A stretch of 64,000 nt of DNA, taken from assembly GCA_002344965.1 (NCBI GenBank), contig DDUU01000021.1, forward strand, positions 19,061-83,060. Direction: 5' to 3'. The DNA is from Candidatus Tepidiaquacellales bacterium UBA2330. GTDB taxonomy: Bacteria; Bacteroidota; Ignavibacteria; Tepidaquicellales; Tepidaquicellaceae. The position numbers and the translations under genes were made by a program. Positions 7,976-17,808 of this stretch are shown piece after piece (positions within the stretch are counted from its first letter, which is position 1; every line of letters starts with the position of its first letter). The notes beneath the pieces are model-generated. The model was not told the origin of the DNA, ran no database searches, and saw nothing but the letters and a program-made list of their open reading frames with translations.

Positions 7976-10522
7976 ATGAAACAAAGCAAAAAATCCCGCT
8001 TACCTAAGAAGACAGCCGTAACCAAAACGGCAAACGGCAGATCTTCAAAAGAAGATATAACAATTTCCGAAGATTTTAAGAAACAGCTTTTAGGTTTTCT
8101 AATTTCAATTTTCGGATTAATGATATGCCTGTCCGTACTTTCATATTCCGATAAAGACCAGGCGACTCTGGAGCGTCTCAGCTTTTTAAGCATTTTCAAA
8201 AAAGAATCCTATTCGGCTGCGTTTGTTACATACAACTGGCTCGGAATAGCCGGCGTGTATCTGTCTGATTTTCTTGTCAATAATTTCTTCGGATACTTCT
8301 CACTGATTATTTCAATAATATTTCTTGCATTCGGCGTTACGCTGATCGCAAAAAAACCATTGGGCAGAACAGTTCAGTTCAGCATATATGCGTCACTTCT
8401 GATGATGATGACTGCATCAATGTTTGCACTGCTGAGGATATTTTCCGGACCGGATTTTATTTCACAGAAACTTAGCGGTACTACCGGAGATTATTTCGCA
8501 TCAATATTTTATCACACGCTGGGCAGCGTAGGCGCGGCGGTATTCTTTTCCGTCTCGATAATTCTGCTTTCATTCCTTCTGATTGACGGAAATATCATTA
8601 AAACAATGGTGAGGTTTAAATTATTCTTTGAAGGTGTTATAGAAAAATTTAAAAAGGAAAAAACCGATCTTGTAACACAGAAGGAAATAAAGAATAAAGC
8701 GGTAATTCCCGATGACGTACCGGCTGAAGACAGCGAACTTGAAGAGGCGTTAAAGAAAGAACGGGAGAGGATTCTTAAAAATAAATATTTAAAGAAAGAA
8801 GATATCAATGCGGCGGGCGAGTCCGGGCTTATTAAAGAAACGGAGATCAACAGACCGAAACAGGATGATCCTTCACAGATCGTTATCAAAACAAGAAAGC
8901 TGAAACCTGATGCGGCTGAACCTGTGCTAGTAACAGCACCTGTTATAAAGTCAAATGCTGATGAGCTGGATGTAAATCCCGAGAATTCAAATGAAGTGGA
9001 AAGTCTGCAAAGCAAGAAAGAAGAGGATTTTAAAGAAGAGAAACTTGAGAATTATAAATATCCGGTAATTGAAATTTTACAGGAGCCGACCAGGGAAGAG
9101 TTTGACGTGATACCGAATGAAGAGCTAACTGAAAACGGCAGACTGCTTCAGGCGAAACTTCTGAAGTTCGGAATTGAAGTGGAAAAAGTTTTTGCAACAC
9201 CGGGTCCGGTGGTTACTCTTTATGAACTTGTTCCGGCAGCCGATGTAAAGCTCTCGAAGATCGAATCGCTTCAGGATGACATTGCGCTTGCGATGAAAGC
9301 CAAAGGAATAAGGATGATAATACCTATTCCCGGAAAAGGAACGGTAGGCGTGGAGATACCGAACAGGAAAGCTCAGCTGGTGAGAATCAGAAGTTTATTC
9401 ACTTCGCAGAAATTTAATGACAGCAACAAACATTTACCGGTTGCATTCGGAAAGACGATTGACGGTGAAGTATTCATAGACGACCTTGCAAAGATGCCGC
9501 ATCTTCTGATAGCGGGAGCGACAGGTTCCGGTAAAAGCGTCGGCATAAATACTATAATCGCCAGTCTGCTTTATAAGCTGCATCCTTCCGATCTTAAATT
9601 TGTAATGATAGATCCGAAAAAAATCGAGCTGAGTCTTTATTCAAAACTCAAAAGACATTTCCTGGCAACATCAGGAGACATAAACGAAAGCATAGTTACA
9701 AGTCCTTCAAACGCCGTATCGGTTCTGAAAAGCGTAGAGTGCGAAATGGAAAACAGATACGACAAACTTGCAAACGCGGGAGTAAGAAATATTGAAGCGT
9801 ATAATGAAAAATACAGACAGGGAAATCTTAAAGACAATGATGTGATACGTCACAAGAAAATGCCTTACATAGTTGTGATCATTGACGAGCTTGCTGATCT
9901 GATGATTACTGCGAAGAGGGAAATTGAAGAACCGATAGCGCGGATCGCGCAGATGGCGAGAGCCGTAGGAATTCATTTGATAGTTGCGACACAGAGACCG
10001 TCGGTAGATGTCATCACCGGCGTGATCAAGGCGAACTTCCCCGTAAGGATCGCTTATCAGGTTGCATCAAAGATAGACTCAAGAACAATTTTAGATATGG
10101 GCGGAGCTGATCAGCTTTTGAGAAACGGGGATATGCTTTATCTTTCATCCGCTTCATCAAAACCTATCAGAATTCAGAATGCTTACATCACAACTGAAGA
10201 GTGTGAAAAGGTTGCTGAGTTTATCGAAGAGCAGGACGGATTTTCAAAACCATATCTGCTGCCTTCTATTATTGAAAAGAAAAGTATTACATACGGCAGC
10301 GAAGAGGACAGAGATGAACTCTTCGGAGAAGCCGCGAAATTAATATTTAAACTTCAGCAGTGCTCGGCTTCTACTTTACAAAGAAGACTTAAGCTGGGTT
10401 ATGCGAGAGCTGCAAGGATCGTGGATCAGCTTGAGGAAGCGGGCATAGTGGGACCAAAGAACGGTTCGAATGCGCGAGATGTGCTTATCACGAGTGAAGA
10501 GGATCTGATGGAATATCTTTAG
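7976..10522 (+). CDS. ftsK: FtsK/SpoIIIE DNA translocase
   Basis: Membrane-anchored ATPase that pumps chromosomal DNA at the closing septum and helps resolve dimers. The 848 residues comprise a basic N-terminus, about four membrane segments (residues ~35-210), a charged linker (~220-370), the alpha/beta motor with Walker A GATGSGKSVGI and Walker B IVVIIDELADLM, and a C-terminal gamma winged helix (LQQCSASTLQRRLKLGYARAARIVDQLEEAGIV, described here in part) that normally reads KOPS. The length fits a standard single-copy FtsK. No clear Shine-Dalgarno sequence precedes the ATG, as is common in this lineage. Confidence 0.96.
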   Translation: MKQSKKSRLPKKTAVTKTANGRSSKEDITISEDFKKQLLGFLISIFGLMICLSVLSYSDKDQATLERLSFLSIFKKESYSAAFVTYNWLGIAGVYLSDFLVNNFFGYFSLIISIIFLAFGVTLIAKKPLGRTVQFSIYASLLMMMTASMFALLRIFSGPDFISQKLSGTTGDYFASIFYHTLGSVGAAVFFSVSIILLSFLLIDGNIIKTMVRFKLFFEGVIEKFKKEKTDLVTQKEIKNKAVIPDDVPAEDSELEEALKKERERILKNKYLKKEDINAAGESGLIKETEINRPKQDDPSQIVIKTRKLKPDAAEPVLVTAPVIKSNADELDVNPENSNEVESLQSKKEEDFKEEKLENYKYPVIEILQEPTREEFDVIPNEELTENGRLLQAKLLKFGIEVEKVFATPGPVVTLYELVPAADVKLSKIESLQDDIALAMKAKGIRMIIPIPGKGTVGVEIPNRKAQLVRIRSLFTSQKFNDSNKHLPVAFGKTIDGEVFIDDLAKMPHLLIAGATGSGKSVGINTIIASLLYKLHPSDLKFVMIDPKKIELSLYSKLKRHFLATSGDINESIVTSPSNAVSVLKSVECEMENRYDKLANAGVRNIEAYNEKYRQGNLKDNDVIRHKKMPYIVVIIDELADLMITAKREIEEPIARIAQMARAVGIHLIVATQRPSVDVITGVIKANFPVRIAYQVASKIDSRTILDMGGADQLLRNGDMLYLSSASSKPIRIQNAYITTEECEKVAEFIEEQDGFSKPYLLPSIIEKKSITYGSEEDRDELFGEAAKLIFKLQQCSASTLQRRLKLGYARAARIVDQLEEAGIVGPKNGSNARDVLITSEEDLMEYL

Positions 10523-10568
10523 TATCTTTTGATTTGTTATCAATCCAAATCGGAGGATTGGGAACGAG

Positions 10569-11150
10569 GTGTTAAATAAAAAATTCATGTCTCACATTCT
10601 TATCACGGGCGGAACGGGAATGCTGAGCGGTGCAGTAATAAAATTCCTTTCGAAGTATGAAACTGTCTCCGTCATCGCAAGACACCAATCATCTTTTAAA
10701 AAAATATCCGCAGCTTCGGATTTTCCTCACAGATTAAATCCCATAATACTCGATTACTCGGATACAGATCTTTTAACGGAGAAAATAAATTCAGCAATAA
10801 TTTCTAAAGGACAAATTAAAACTGCTGTATGCTGGATACATTCGTTTGCTGAAAATTCGAATAATATAATCGGAGAGATATTGAACACAAAAGAGATCTG
10901 TTCTGATTATTTTCACATACTCGGAAGCGCTTATTATGATCCTGAAAACATTTCCCGTGACATTGAAGCGGCGTTTTCAAAATTCAGATATGTAAATTAT
11001 AAAAAGATCATACTCGGATTTAAAATTGAAAACGGAAATTCAAGATGGCTGACGGATGAAGAGATCAGTGATGGTGTTGTCGAAGCGGTTGATGCCGGAT
11101 TGGATGAGTATAGGATCGGGATCACGCAGCCGTGGGAAAGCAAGCCGTAA
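10569..11150 (+). CDS. Short-chain dehydrogenase-like Rossmann protein
   Basis: A 193-residue protein that opens with the nucleotide-binding glycine motif ILITGGTGMLSGAV and continues with a Rossmann pattern (SVIARHQ, then a predicted strand near INSAIISKGQIKTAVCWIHSFAENS). No YxxxK catalytic pair typical of classical SDRs is evident. It may be an atypical or binding-only member of the NAD(P)-binding superfamily; the substrate is unknown. GTG at 10569 lies 12 bases after GGAGG and gives MLNKKFMSHIL; the ATG at 10587 (MSHIL) fits the Rossmann start better but is far from that ribosome site. It follows ftsK by 46 bases and converges on the subtilase gene. Confidence 0.7.
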   Translation: MLNKKFMSHILITGGTGMLSGAVIKFLSKYETVSVIARHQSSFKKISAASDFPHRLNPIILDYSDTDLLTEKINSAIISKGQIKTAVCWIHSFAENSNNIIGEILNTKEICSDYFHILGSAYYDPENISRDIEAAFSKFRYVNYKKIILGFKIENGNSRWLTDEEISDGVVEAVDAGLDEYRIGITQPWESKP

Positions 11151-11223
11151 GGATAATGACGGAGGGTTTGTGTTAAGGAATAATCGCCTGAAACATCTTG
11201 AACTCTTTTTATATAATGAAAAA

Positions 11224-11255
11224 AAACTGCCGGTCAAATTCTTAACCGGCAGTTT
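11224..11255. terminator. Bidirectional rho-independent terminator
   Basis: Perfect 11-bp stem AAACTGCCGGT / ACCGGCAGTTT with a 10-base loop, between the converging SDR-like and subtilase genes. A run of A on its left serves as the T-tract for minus-strand transcripts, and TTT continues on its right. Confidence 0.85.
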
Positions 11256-11286
11256 GTTAAACTAAACTTACTTTACTTTTATAAAG

Positions 11287-14220
11287 TTATTTTACGAGAA
11301 GCATTTTCTTAGTCTCCGTAAATCCGTCAGTCTGCAGTTTATAAAAATATACACCGCTGTTTAATGAAGCAGCGTTGAAGTCCACTTCATAAGTTCCTGA
11401 CTGCAATACTGTATTCACTAAGTTTGAGACTTCTTTTCCGAGTGCGTCATAGATTTTCAGACTTGTAAATCCTGATCTTGCCAATCCGAAACTAATCTTC
11501 GTAGAGGGATTGAAAGGATTAGGATAATTCTGTGACAGCGAATATCTCTCAGGAATTTCAGAACTGTAATTTGATATGCCCAGCACAGTATTGTATTTCA
11601 ATCTGGCTGCAACGGTATTTGCCTGAAGGTCAGCAAGATTTGTTCCGGCTACGAGAGCGTATGTAACTGTAATTTCTGAATTTGCTCCGATAGTATAAGG
11701 ACCGCTTCCCACTACGTGCGCAACATCTCTTCCGTTAGTTCCGCCTGCATCCTGTCTTCCGATGCCTGAGGACATTGACTGAAATTTTTCCGCGTCTGTA
11801 AATCCGTCATATATATTCCAAGGATTGCCTGCAATATTCTGTTCATTGTCGATCGCCCAGTATCCCGGATTATTCGCTGAGAGTAAAGCGATGCCTACGT
11901 ATGTGCCGGGATTGTTATCAGTTCTCCATATATAACCGAGCTGATTAGCCGCGTCCCAGCTTGCGCGGTTCAATCCGCCGCTTGCGCCGATATCCCAGTC
12001 CGCAAAAAGTCCTGCGTAAAAATTAGTAACAGGCGTGGCTGTTGTATTTTTAATTTTATATTTCATAATAACATAATCTTCGTCTGCAGCAGCAATAAAA
12101 GAATAACTGCTGAATACAACTTCAATTCCGATTCTGTTTACTCCCGCCGCTGCATCGCTATAAACTGCGTTACCGTCCTGATTTGAAATTATACCCGGCT
12201 CTGTAATCTGAAAAGGAATTATGCTTGTAAAATCCTGACTTTGAACCGCCTGATCTCCTGACCTTACGCAGTCGGAAACTTTTGTGGAAGATACTGCGCA
12301 GATAAGTCCTCCTTCAAATAATAAATTGCTTCCGTTGTCATATTTAAATCCGTCTCCCTGTGTGTTGTTAGAATAATCATTGAATCCGAAATTACCGCGG
12401 CTGTTTATGGTTGTAGTAATTTTATTCAGGTTCATATTAAAATAACTCGGATTCACCACTACTGTAAAATATTCAAAGTCAGTATATGCACCGTCAGTAT
12501 AAGTAATTTTAAAATCAACTTTGCTGTTAGCCGTAGCGTTTGAATTAATTCTTACTCTGTAAGGATTTGCTCCGTTATTTACATTGTTTAATGTCTGTAT
12601 CGCGCCGAGAGTTGAACTGCCTGAAAGTAAAGTAACGTTGACATTTGTAGTTGTGATCTCAGCAGTAACGTTTGAAGTCGGATCAAGATAATTTACAAAA
12701 TTTCCTACGATGCTCATCGTATCATTCGGCTGCGGCACATTATTATTGCCGTCAGTAACAGTAAAAGAATTTAATCTCACTGCCGGCGAATTTACCGTCA
12801 GCGCTCTGTGCATGTTTACTCTGCCTTTTCCGAGTCTGTCAATGTAACCTGGATTTTGTGCGTTTATATTATCGCTTGTTACTCTGACTTTTTCTCCGAC
12901 CTGTAAAGCCGTATAAGCCGGGAATTGTGATTTGACAATTCCGGCAACGCCTGCAGCTATCGGAGAAGCCATTGATGTTCCGTCAAAAGTAGCGTATGAA
13001 TTATTATACACCGTACTGAAGATACTTGATCCGGGAGCACATGCGTCAATAGTAACGCCATGATTTGAAAATGAAGATCTGACGTCATTTGAATTTGTGG
13101 ATGCAATATTCAGAACATATTTATATCCAGCGGGATAAAAAGTAGCGCTTGAAGAATTATTACCTGCGGCGCATACAACGAGTGAATTTTTGTTTATAGT
13201 TGCGTAGGTAATTACGTCCTGTTCGAACTGACCGCCGCCGCCGCCCCCCCATGAGCAGTTGATAACAGCGCAGCCTTTGTCTGCTGCATATTTAATTCCT
13301 TCATATCCTCTGATTATCAGTCCTGTTCCGCCCGGACCTCTTGTATCATTATCAGCGGAAGTTTTTATTCCCATTAATTTGCAGTTAAATCCCGGACCGG
13401 CGACACCGACTCCGTTATTTGTTACTGCTGAAGCGTCGCCTGAAACGTGCGAGCCGTGATTGTTATTAGCTCCCATTATCATAGGATCATTGTCACCTAC
13501 TACATTAATATAGTCTGCTCCTGCAAAATCCCATCCTCTGAAATTATCAACAAATCCGTCACCGTCGTCATCTATTCCGTTTATAGGATCCGCATAATTA
13601 TTTTTTACATTCGCGGCAAGATCAGGATGGTCCCAGTCTATTCCGGAATCTACTATACCGATCACTACGTTAGTATCTCCGCGCTGAATGTCCCAGGCAG
13701 CCGGAGCGCTGATTCTGTTTATGAAATACTGCTGACCAAGCGAAGGATCGTTTGGAGTAAACTGAGCTGAATAAACCTGCTGAATATATTTCGGCTGTGC
13801 GTATTCCACTTCGCCTGTATTATAAATTTCATTTACAGCGTCCTCAAGACTTACGCCGTTACCGAAATTAAATATATATATCAGCGAGAGATCAGCATAT
13901 TTCTCGCCTGATGCGGCTGCATCAGTCAATGGTTTTACCGCATCGGCAAACATCTTGGTAACGCCGGCAGAGCCGAGTCTTTCAAGAGCGTTATTGATTT
14001 TAATGTTGTCAATATTTGCAATGCCTGATAAATTTCTGTTTGATTCTTTCAGCTTGAAAATTACGGTGTTTGGAAAATAATCAATCGCCGTAAGATCAGG
14101 ATCAAGTTTGAAATAATTATTTGAGCCTTTATTATCCTCATAATTTCTGAAAGAAAAAAATACGGATGAGAATAAAAAAAGCAGAAGGAAATAATTTGTA
14201 ACTCTGATTTTTTGTTTCAT
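11287..14220 (-). CDS. Secreted subtilisin-like (S8) serine protease with T9SS sorting domain
   Basis: A 977-residue subtilase. It has a signal peptide (residues ~1-25), then a propeptide-like region to ~150, then the catalytic domain. The triad is Asp191 (IVDSGIDWDHPD), His255 (NNNHGSHVSG) and Ser416 (FDGTSMASP), with the oxyanion Asn in VVCAAGNNS. A long beta-rich region follows. The C-terminal ~85 residues form a type A sorting domain (NYPNPFNPSTKISF, SLKIYDALGKEV, SGVYFYKL, KKMLLVK), so it should cross the outer membrane through T9SS and be surface-attached or released. It lies 37 bases after ndk and may be the last gene of that operon. Confidence 0.95.
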   Translation of the reverse strand: MKQKIRVTNYFLLLFLFSSVFFSFRNYEDNKGSNNYFKLDPDLTAIDYFPNTVIFKLKESNRNLSGIANIDNIKINNALERLGSAGVTKMFADAVKPLTDAAASGEKYADLSLIYIFNFGNGVSLEDAVNEIYNTGEVEYAQPKYIQQVYSAQFTPNDPSLGQQYFINRISAPAAWDIQRGDTNVVIGIVDSGIDWDHPDLAANVKNNYADPINGIDDDGDGFVDNFRGWDFAGADYINVVGDNDPMIMGANNNHGSHVSGDASAVTNNGVGVAGPGFNCKLMGIKTSADNDTRGPGGTGLIIRGYEGIKYAADKGCAVINCSWGGGGGGQFEQDVITYATINKNSLVVCAAGNNSSSATFYPAGYKYVLNIASTNSNDVRSSFSNHGVTIDACAPGSSIFSTVYNNSYATFDGTSMASPIAAGVAGIVKSQFPAYTALQVGEKVRVTSDNINAQNPGYIDRLGKGRVNMHRALTVNSPAVRLNSFTVTDGNNNVPQPNDTMSIVGNFVNYLDPTSNVTAEITTTNVNVTLLSGSSTLGAIQTLNNVNNGANPYRVRINSNATANSKVDFKITYTDGAYTDFEYFTVVVNPSYFNMNLNKITTTINSRGNFGFNDYSNNTQGDGFKYDNGSNLLFEGGLICAVSSTKVSDCVRSGDQAVQSQDFTSIIPFQITEPGIISNQDGNAVYSDAAAGVNRIGIEVVFSSYSFIAAADEDYVIMKYKIKNTTATPVTNFYAGLFADWDIGASGGLNRASWDAANQLGYIWRTDNNPGTYVGIALLSANNPGYWAIDNEQNIAGNPWNIYDGFTDAEKFQSMSSGIGRQDAGGTNGRDVAHVVGSGPYTIGANSEITVTYALVAGTNLADLQANTVAARLKYNTVLGISNYSSEIPERYSLSQNYPNPFNPSTKISFGLARSGFTSLKIYDALGKEVSNLVNTVLQSGTYEVDFNAASLNSGVYFYKLQTDGFTETKKMLLVK

Positions 14221-14257
14221 AAGTTTGTTTTAATATTAAATAAATTGTGTTTAAATT

Positions 14258-14692
14258 TTATATTAGTTCTTTATCAGTAAAAAAGAATCCGGTTTCAATT
14301 TTTCCGTTCTCTTCAGAATCTGAGCCGTGCACTGCATTTTCAGATTTCGAATCTGCGAAGATCTTTCTGATGGTTCCTTCTTCGGCTTCAGCCGGATCGG
14401 TAGCTCCTATGAGTTTTCTGTAATCCGCCACTGCATTTTCTTTTTCAAGTGCTATAACAACTACGGGTCCTGAGGTCATGAATGAAACGAGTTCGCCGTA
14501 AAACGGTCTTTCTTTATGAACTTCATAGAATTTACGGGCAGCTGATTCATCAAGTCTGATCATTTTCATTCCGCGGATATTAAATCCTGCATCAAGTATT
14601 TTCTGTATTATTCCGCCCTGAACTTTTTTCTTTACAGCATCGGGCTTAATGATGCAAAGTGTCCTTTGTAACGAGTGTAACGAGTCTGACAA
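14258..14692 (-). CDS. ndk: Nucleoside diphosphate kinase
   Basis: Transfers the gamma phosphate from ATP to nucleoside diphosphates through a phosphohistidine. The 144 residues match the family. The N-terminal LCIIKPDAV and the active site His122 in NAVHGSDS are intact. Cytoplasmic. It lies 36 bases downstream of the penicillin-binding protein gene, probably in the same transcript. Confidence 0.97.
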   Translation of the reverse strand: MSDSLHSLQRTLCIIKPDAVKKKVQGGIIQKILDAGFNIRGMKMIRLDESAARKFYEVHKERPFYGELVSFMTSGPVVVIALEKENAVADYRKLIGATDPAEAEEGTIRKIFADSKSENAVHGSDSEENGKIETGFFFTDKELI

Positions 14693-14728
14693 ATTGGGTT
14701 TTCCTTTCTTATTTATTTTTAATAAAAA

Positions 14729-17029
14729 TTAAAATCCGACGCTGCCGGCAGGCGGATCAGCTGTTTCTCCGGTAGTTTCTTCTGGTGCGCTGTAATGATA
14801 TATGTTACATTTCTTAGAATTGTTTTTCTTTATCGAAAGATCGGTAACCGCCGGACACGAGCCGTTGCTTCTCATACCCGTGACAGTGCAAACAGCCGCT
14901 TCCTCAATTGTCTCAGGCATAAGGAAATAAGCTATCGGAAAATCAAACTGATCATCGGAATACAACTTGCCCATAAACCTTCCCCAAATAGGCGCGGCAG
15001 CAGTACCGCCTTGTCCGTATGATCCTCCGAACTTAACTCTCGCATCATCAAAACCTAACCATACACCCGCAACGAACTGCGGAGTAAATCCGATAAACCA
15101 TGCGTCTGTGTAGCTCTGTGAAGTTCCGGTCTTTCCGGCAGCCGGTCTCTGAAAAAATTGTCTTACGCTTGTAGCGGTTCCGTAATCTATAACTCCCTGC
15201 ATCATATCGCTCATTATATATGCTGTCTCTTCGCTCATTGCTTCTCTTGTCTGCGGATGAAATTCCTCAATAACTTTTCCGTTTCTGTCTTCTATTTTGA
15301 GGATCGCGATTGGTTCTACCCAAATGCCTTCGTTTGCAAAGGTTCCGAATGCGTTTGTAATTTCCAGCGGAGTTACTTCTCCTGCGCCGAGTGAAAGCGA
15401 GATCACATTCGGAAGTTCGGAGTTTATTCCCATATTGTGAGCAAGCTTTATCACATCCCCGATCGGAGCAATTTCCATTGCAGTCCTTGCTGCTACTACG
15501 TTAACTGATTTTGCAAGCGCGTCGCGGAGCGAAATGCTGCCGCCCGTTCCGCCGCCTTTAGGAGACCATGTCGTTCCGCCTGTGTTTACAATTAGAGGAG
15601 CGTTTGAAATCTTATATCCGGGAGAATAACCTTTTATGATCGCCTCGGCGTAAACAAAGGGCTTGAATGAAGATCCCGGCTGGCGCTTGATCTGCGTAAC
15701 ATGATTCAAACCATACTTAAAATTGGAATTTGGATTTGACCCTACCATTGCTTTTATTTCTCCGGTCTTAGGATTCATTACAACGAATCCGACCTGAACA
15801 GTCGAAGTGAGAATTTTTACGGAGTCAATAAATTTCTTATCGGCTTTTAATCTGTCAGCGATATTTTTTCTTTCTTCTTCGGTCTTTGCTTTTTTGTATT
15901 CTTCGGAAAATCTTATGTTCCGGGAAACCGCGTCATCAAGTATTTGTTTTCTTTGAGGACTGTTCCAGTTCCAGTATCCGTTAAATGATTTTTGAAATGT
16001 GCTGAGCTGTTTTACAACTGCGTCCACTGCGTGTTTCTGAAATCTTGAATCAAGCGTTGTATATACTTTCAATCCGTCCCTGTAAAGATCATATCCGTGC
16101 TTCTCGGCTATGCCTTCCATTTGCTGCCTGACATATTCTGTGAACTGAGGCGCCGGCGAATTAAAAACCGCATAATCCTTTTTGAGAGAAATTTTCAGCG
16201 GATCGTTAACTGCTACATCAAGATTTTCTTTTGTGATAAATTTTTCGGCATACATTTCGTTTAATACGAGATTTCTTCTTGCTACGGAGTTATCGGGCTT
16301 ATCAACCGGATCATAATTAGCGGGAGATTTCAAAACACCTGCAAGCAATGCGCATTCGTCAAGCGTAAGCTCTTTAGCAGTTTTGTTAAAATAAGTCTGC
16401 GCAGCAGCTTCGACACCATACGCTCCTTTTCCGAAATATACTGTATTCAGGTAGTAAGCAAGGATTTCTTCTTTCGTATAAGTCCTTTCTATCTGCACGG
16501 CAGTCATTGCTTCCCGGAGTTTTCTGTTAAATGAAATTTCCGTTCCGATATCCTTATAAAGATTTCTCGCGAGCTGCTGGGTAATGGTAGAAGCACCTTC
16601 TCTTGTAAGGCTTCCGCTCATTATATTTTTTATGAATGCTTTGAAAATCCTGTCAATGTCAACTCCCCAGTGATCATAAAACTTCTTGTCTTCAATTGCA
16701 ATTAATGCGTTGACCATATCTTTAGGCATGTTTTCAAGAGTAACCTTGGTTCTGTTTTTTAGAAAGAACTTGTCGATAAGTTCTCCGTCAACGGAATAAA
16801 TTTTAGTCGCTTCTTCAAGTTTTGGATTTTCAAGTTCGGCAAGCGAAGGAAGCGTTTTTGAAAGATAAAAAAGATAAGCGCATCCGGCAATTACTACTCC
16901 TATAAAAATCAGCATTGCCGAATAAAGAAAACCGCTGAAAGTATTTTTCCGTTTTACTTTCTTCTGTCTGTATTTTTTATCCGAAAAGTATTTATCTAAT
17001 TCTTCTTCGGAATATTTGTTGTTGTCCAA
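14729..17029 (-). CDS. mrcA: Class A penicillin-binding protein 1A (transglycosylase/transpeptidase)
   Basis: Bifunctional peptidoglycan synthase of 766 residues. A cytoplasmic basic N-terminus is followed by one membrane anchor (~32-55). The family 51 glycosyltransferase domain has the catalytic Glu113 in AIEDKKFYDHWG and GASTITQQLARN. The transpeptidase domain has Ser453/Lys456 (PGSSFKP), SVN (AKSVNVVAA) and KTGTS. The short tail carries three cysteines (AAVCTVTGMRSNGSCP, KKCNIY), unusual but seen in relatives. It follows lpxH by 20 bases, linking peptidoglycan and lipid A enzymes in one transcript. Confidence 0.96.
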   Translation of the reverse strand: MDNNKYSEEELDKYFSDKKYRQKKVKRKNTFSGFLYSAMLIFIGVVIAGCAYLFYLSKTLPSLAELENPKLEEATKIYSVDGELIDKFFLKNRTKVTLENMPKDMVNALIAIEDKKFYDHWGVDIDRIFKAFIKNIMSGSLTREGASTITQQLARNLYKDIGTEISFNRKLREAMTAVQIERTYTKEEILAYYLNTVYFGKGAYGVEAAAQTYFNKTAKELTLDECALLAGVLKSPANYDPVDKPDNSVARRNLVLNEMYAEKFITKENLDVAVNDPLKISLKKDYAVFNSPAPQFTEYVRQQMEGIAEKHGYDLYRDGLKVYTTLDSRFQKHAVDAVVKQLSTFQKSFNGYWNWNSPQRKQILDDAVSRNIRFSEEYKKAKTEEERKNIADRLKADKKFIDSVKILTSTVQVGFVVMNPKTGEIKAMVGSNPNSNFKYGLNHVTQIKRQPGSSFKPFVYAEAIIKGYSPGYKISNAPLIVNTGGTTWSPKGGGTGGSISLRDALAKSVNVVAARTAMEIAPIGDVIKLAHNMGINSELPNVISLSLGAGEVTPLEITNAFGTFANEGIWVEPIAILKIEDRNGKVIEEFHPQTREAMSEETAYIMSDMMQGVIDYGTATSVRQFFQRPAAGKTGTSQSYTDAWFIGFTPQFVAGVWLGFDDARVKFGGSYGQGGTAAAPIWGRFMGKLYSDDQFDFPIAYFLMPETIEEAAVCTVTGMRSNGSCPAVTDLSIKKNNSKKCNIYHYSAPEETTGETADPPAGSVGF

Positions 17030-17049
17030 ATTTTTTATTTCAGATTAAT

Positions 17050-17790
17050 TTATAACTTATTCGTGTCATTATATGTCTTAAGCTCAAACTTTCCCTCTTT
17101 ATATACTCCGAATGAAAAATGATCTATCCAGTCGCCGAGATTGATATAATAACCGTTTGCATGTTCCAGCATTTTCGGCTTATGTCTGTGACCCATTATT
17201 ACGTAATTAAAACCGGATTCAAGCATTTCAAATGCCCGGTCTTTTAAGCCGTCTTTTTCGGAATAGTCCTTAACGCTCGTATGTTTTCTCGAAGTTTCGG
17301 ACGTTCCCTTTGCAAGTCTGATACCTATAGTCGGATGTATCATTGAATACAGTCTCTGACTTAATTTATTTCTCAGAATTTTTTTCAGAATTCTGTAACC
17401 CGTGTCATTGTGTGCAAATCCGTCGCCGTGATGTATGAAAAATTTTTTACCGTCAATTTCTCTTTCAATGTGCGTATGACAAATTTCTATTCCGAATTCA
17501 TCTTTAAAAAAATTGCCATTCCAGAAATCATGATTTCCTGCTATATAATTAATCTTTACACCGCTCATAGTAAGTTCGAAGATCTTTGTAAACAGCCGGT
17601 AATAACCTTTCGGCACTACGTATTTATATTCAATCCAACAATCAAAAAGATCTCCTACAATGAAGATCTCTTTAGCATCTTCCCGAATGCTCTGAAGGAA
17701 TTCAGTAAGTCTGGATTCTTTCAGCTTTTCTTTTTCCGGGGATTCCAGTCCAAGATGTACATCGGAAAAAAAATAGTATGCGCCTCTCAT
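17050..17790 (-). CDS. lpxH: UDP-2,3-diacylglucosamine diphosphatase (LpxH-type)
   Basis: A calcineurin-like metallophosphatase of 246 residues that should hydrolyse UDP-2,3-diacylglucosamine to lipid X in lipid A synthesis, at the inner face of the cytoplasmic membrane. All metal-site motifs are present: FFSDVHLG (Asp10, His12), VGDLFDCW, AGNHDFW, HHGDGF and MGHRHKP. The conserved Asp-Arg-rich helical cap region of LpxH is partly visible (RLYSMIHPTIGIRLAKGTSE). Location in front of a PBP gene agrees with an envelope role. Confidence 0.9.
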   Translation of the reverse strand: MRGAYYFFSDVHLGLESPEKEKLKESRLTEFLQSIREDAKEIFIVGDLFDCWIEYKYVVPKGYYRLFTKIFELTMSGVKINYIAGNHDFWNGNFFKDEFGIEICHTHIEREIDGKKFFIHHGDGFAHNDTGYRILKKILRNKLSQRLYSMIHPTIGIRLAKGTSETSRKHTSVKDYSEKDGLKDRAFEMLESGFNYVIMGHRHKPKMLEHANGYYINLGDWIDHFSFGVYKEGKFELKTYNDTNKL

Positions 17791-17808
17791 TTATATTAAA
17801 GTAAAATA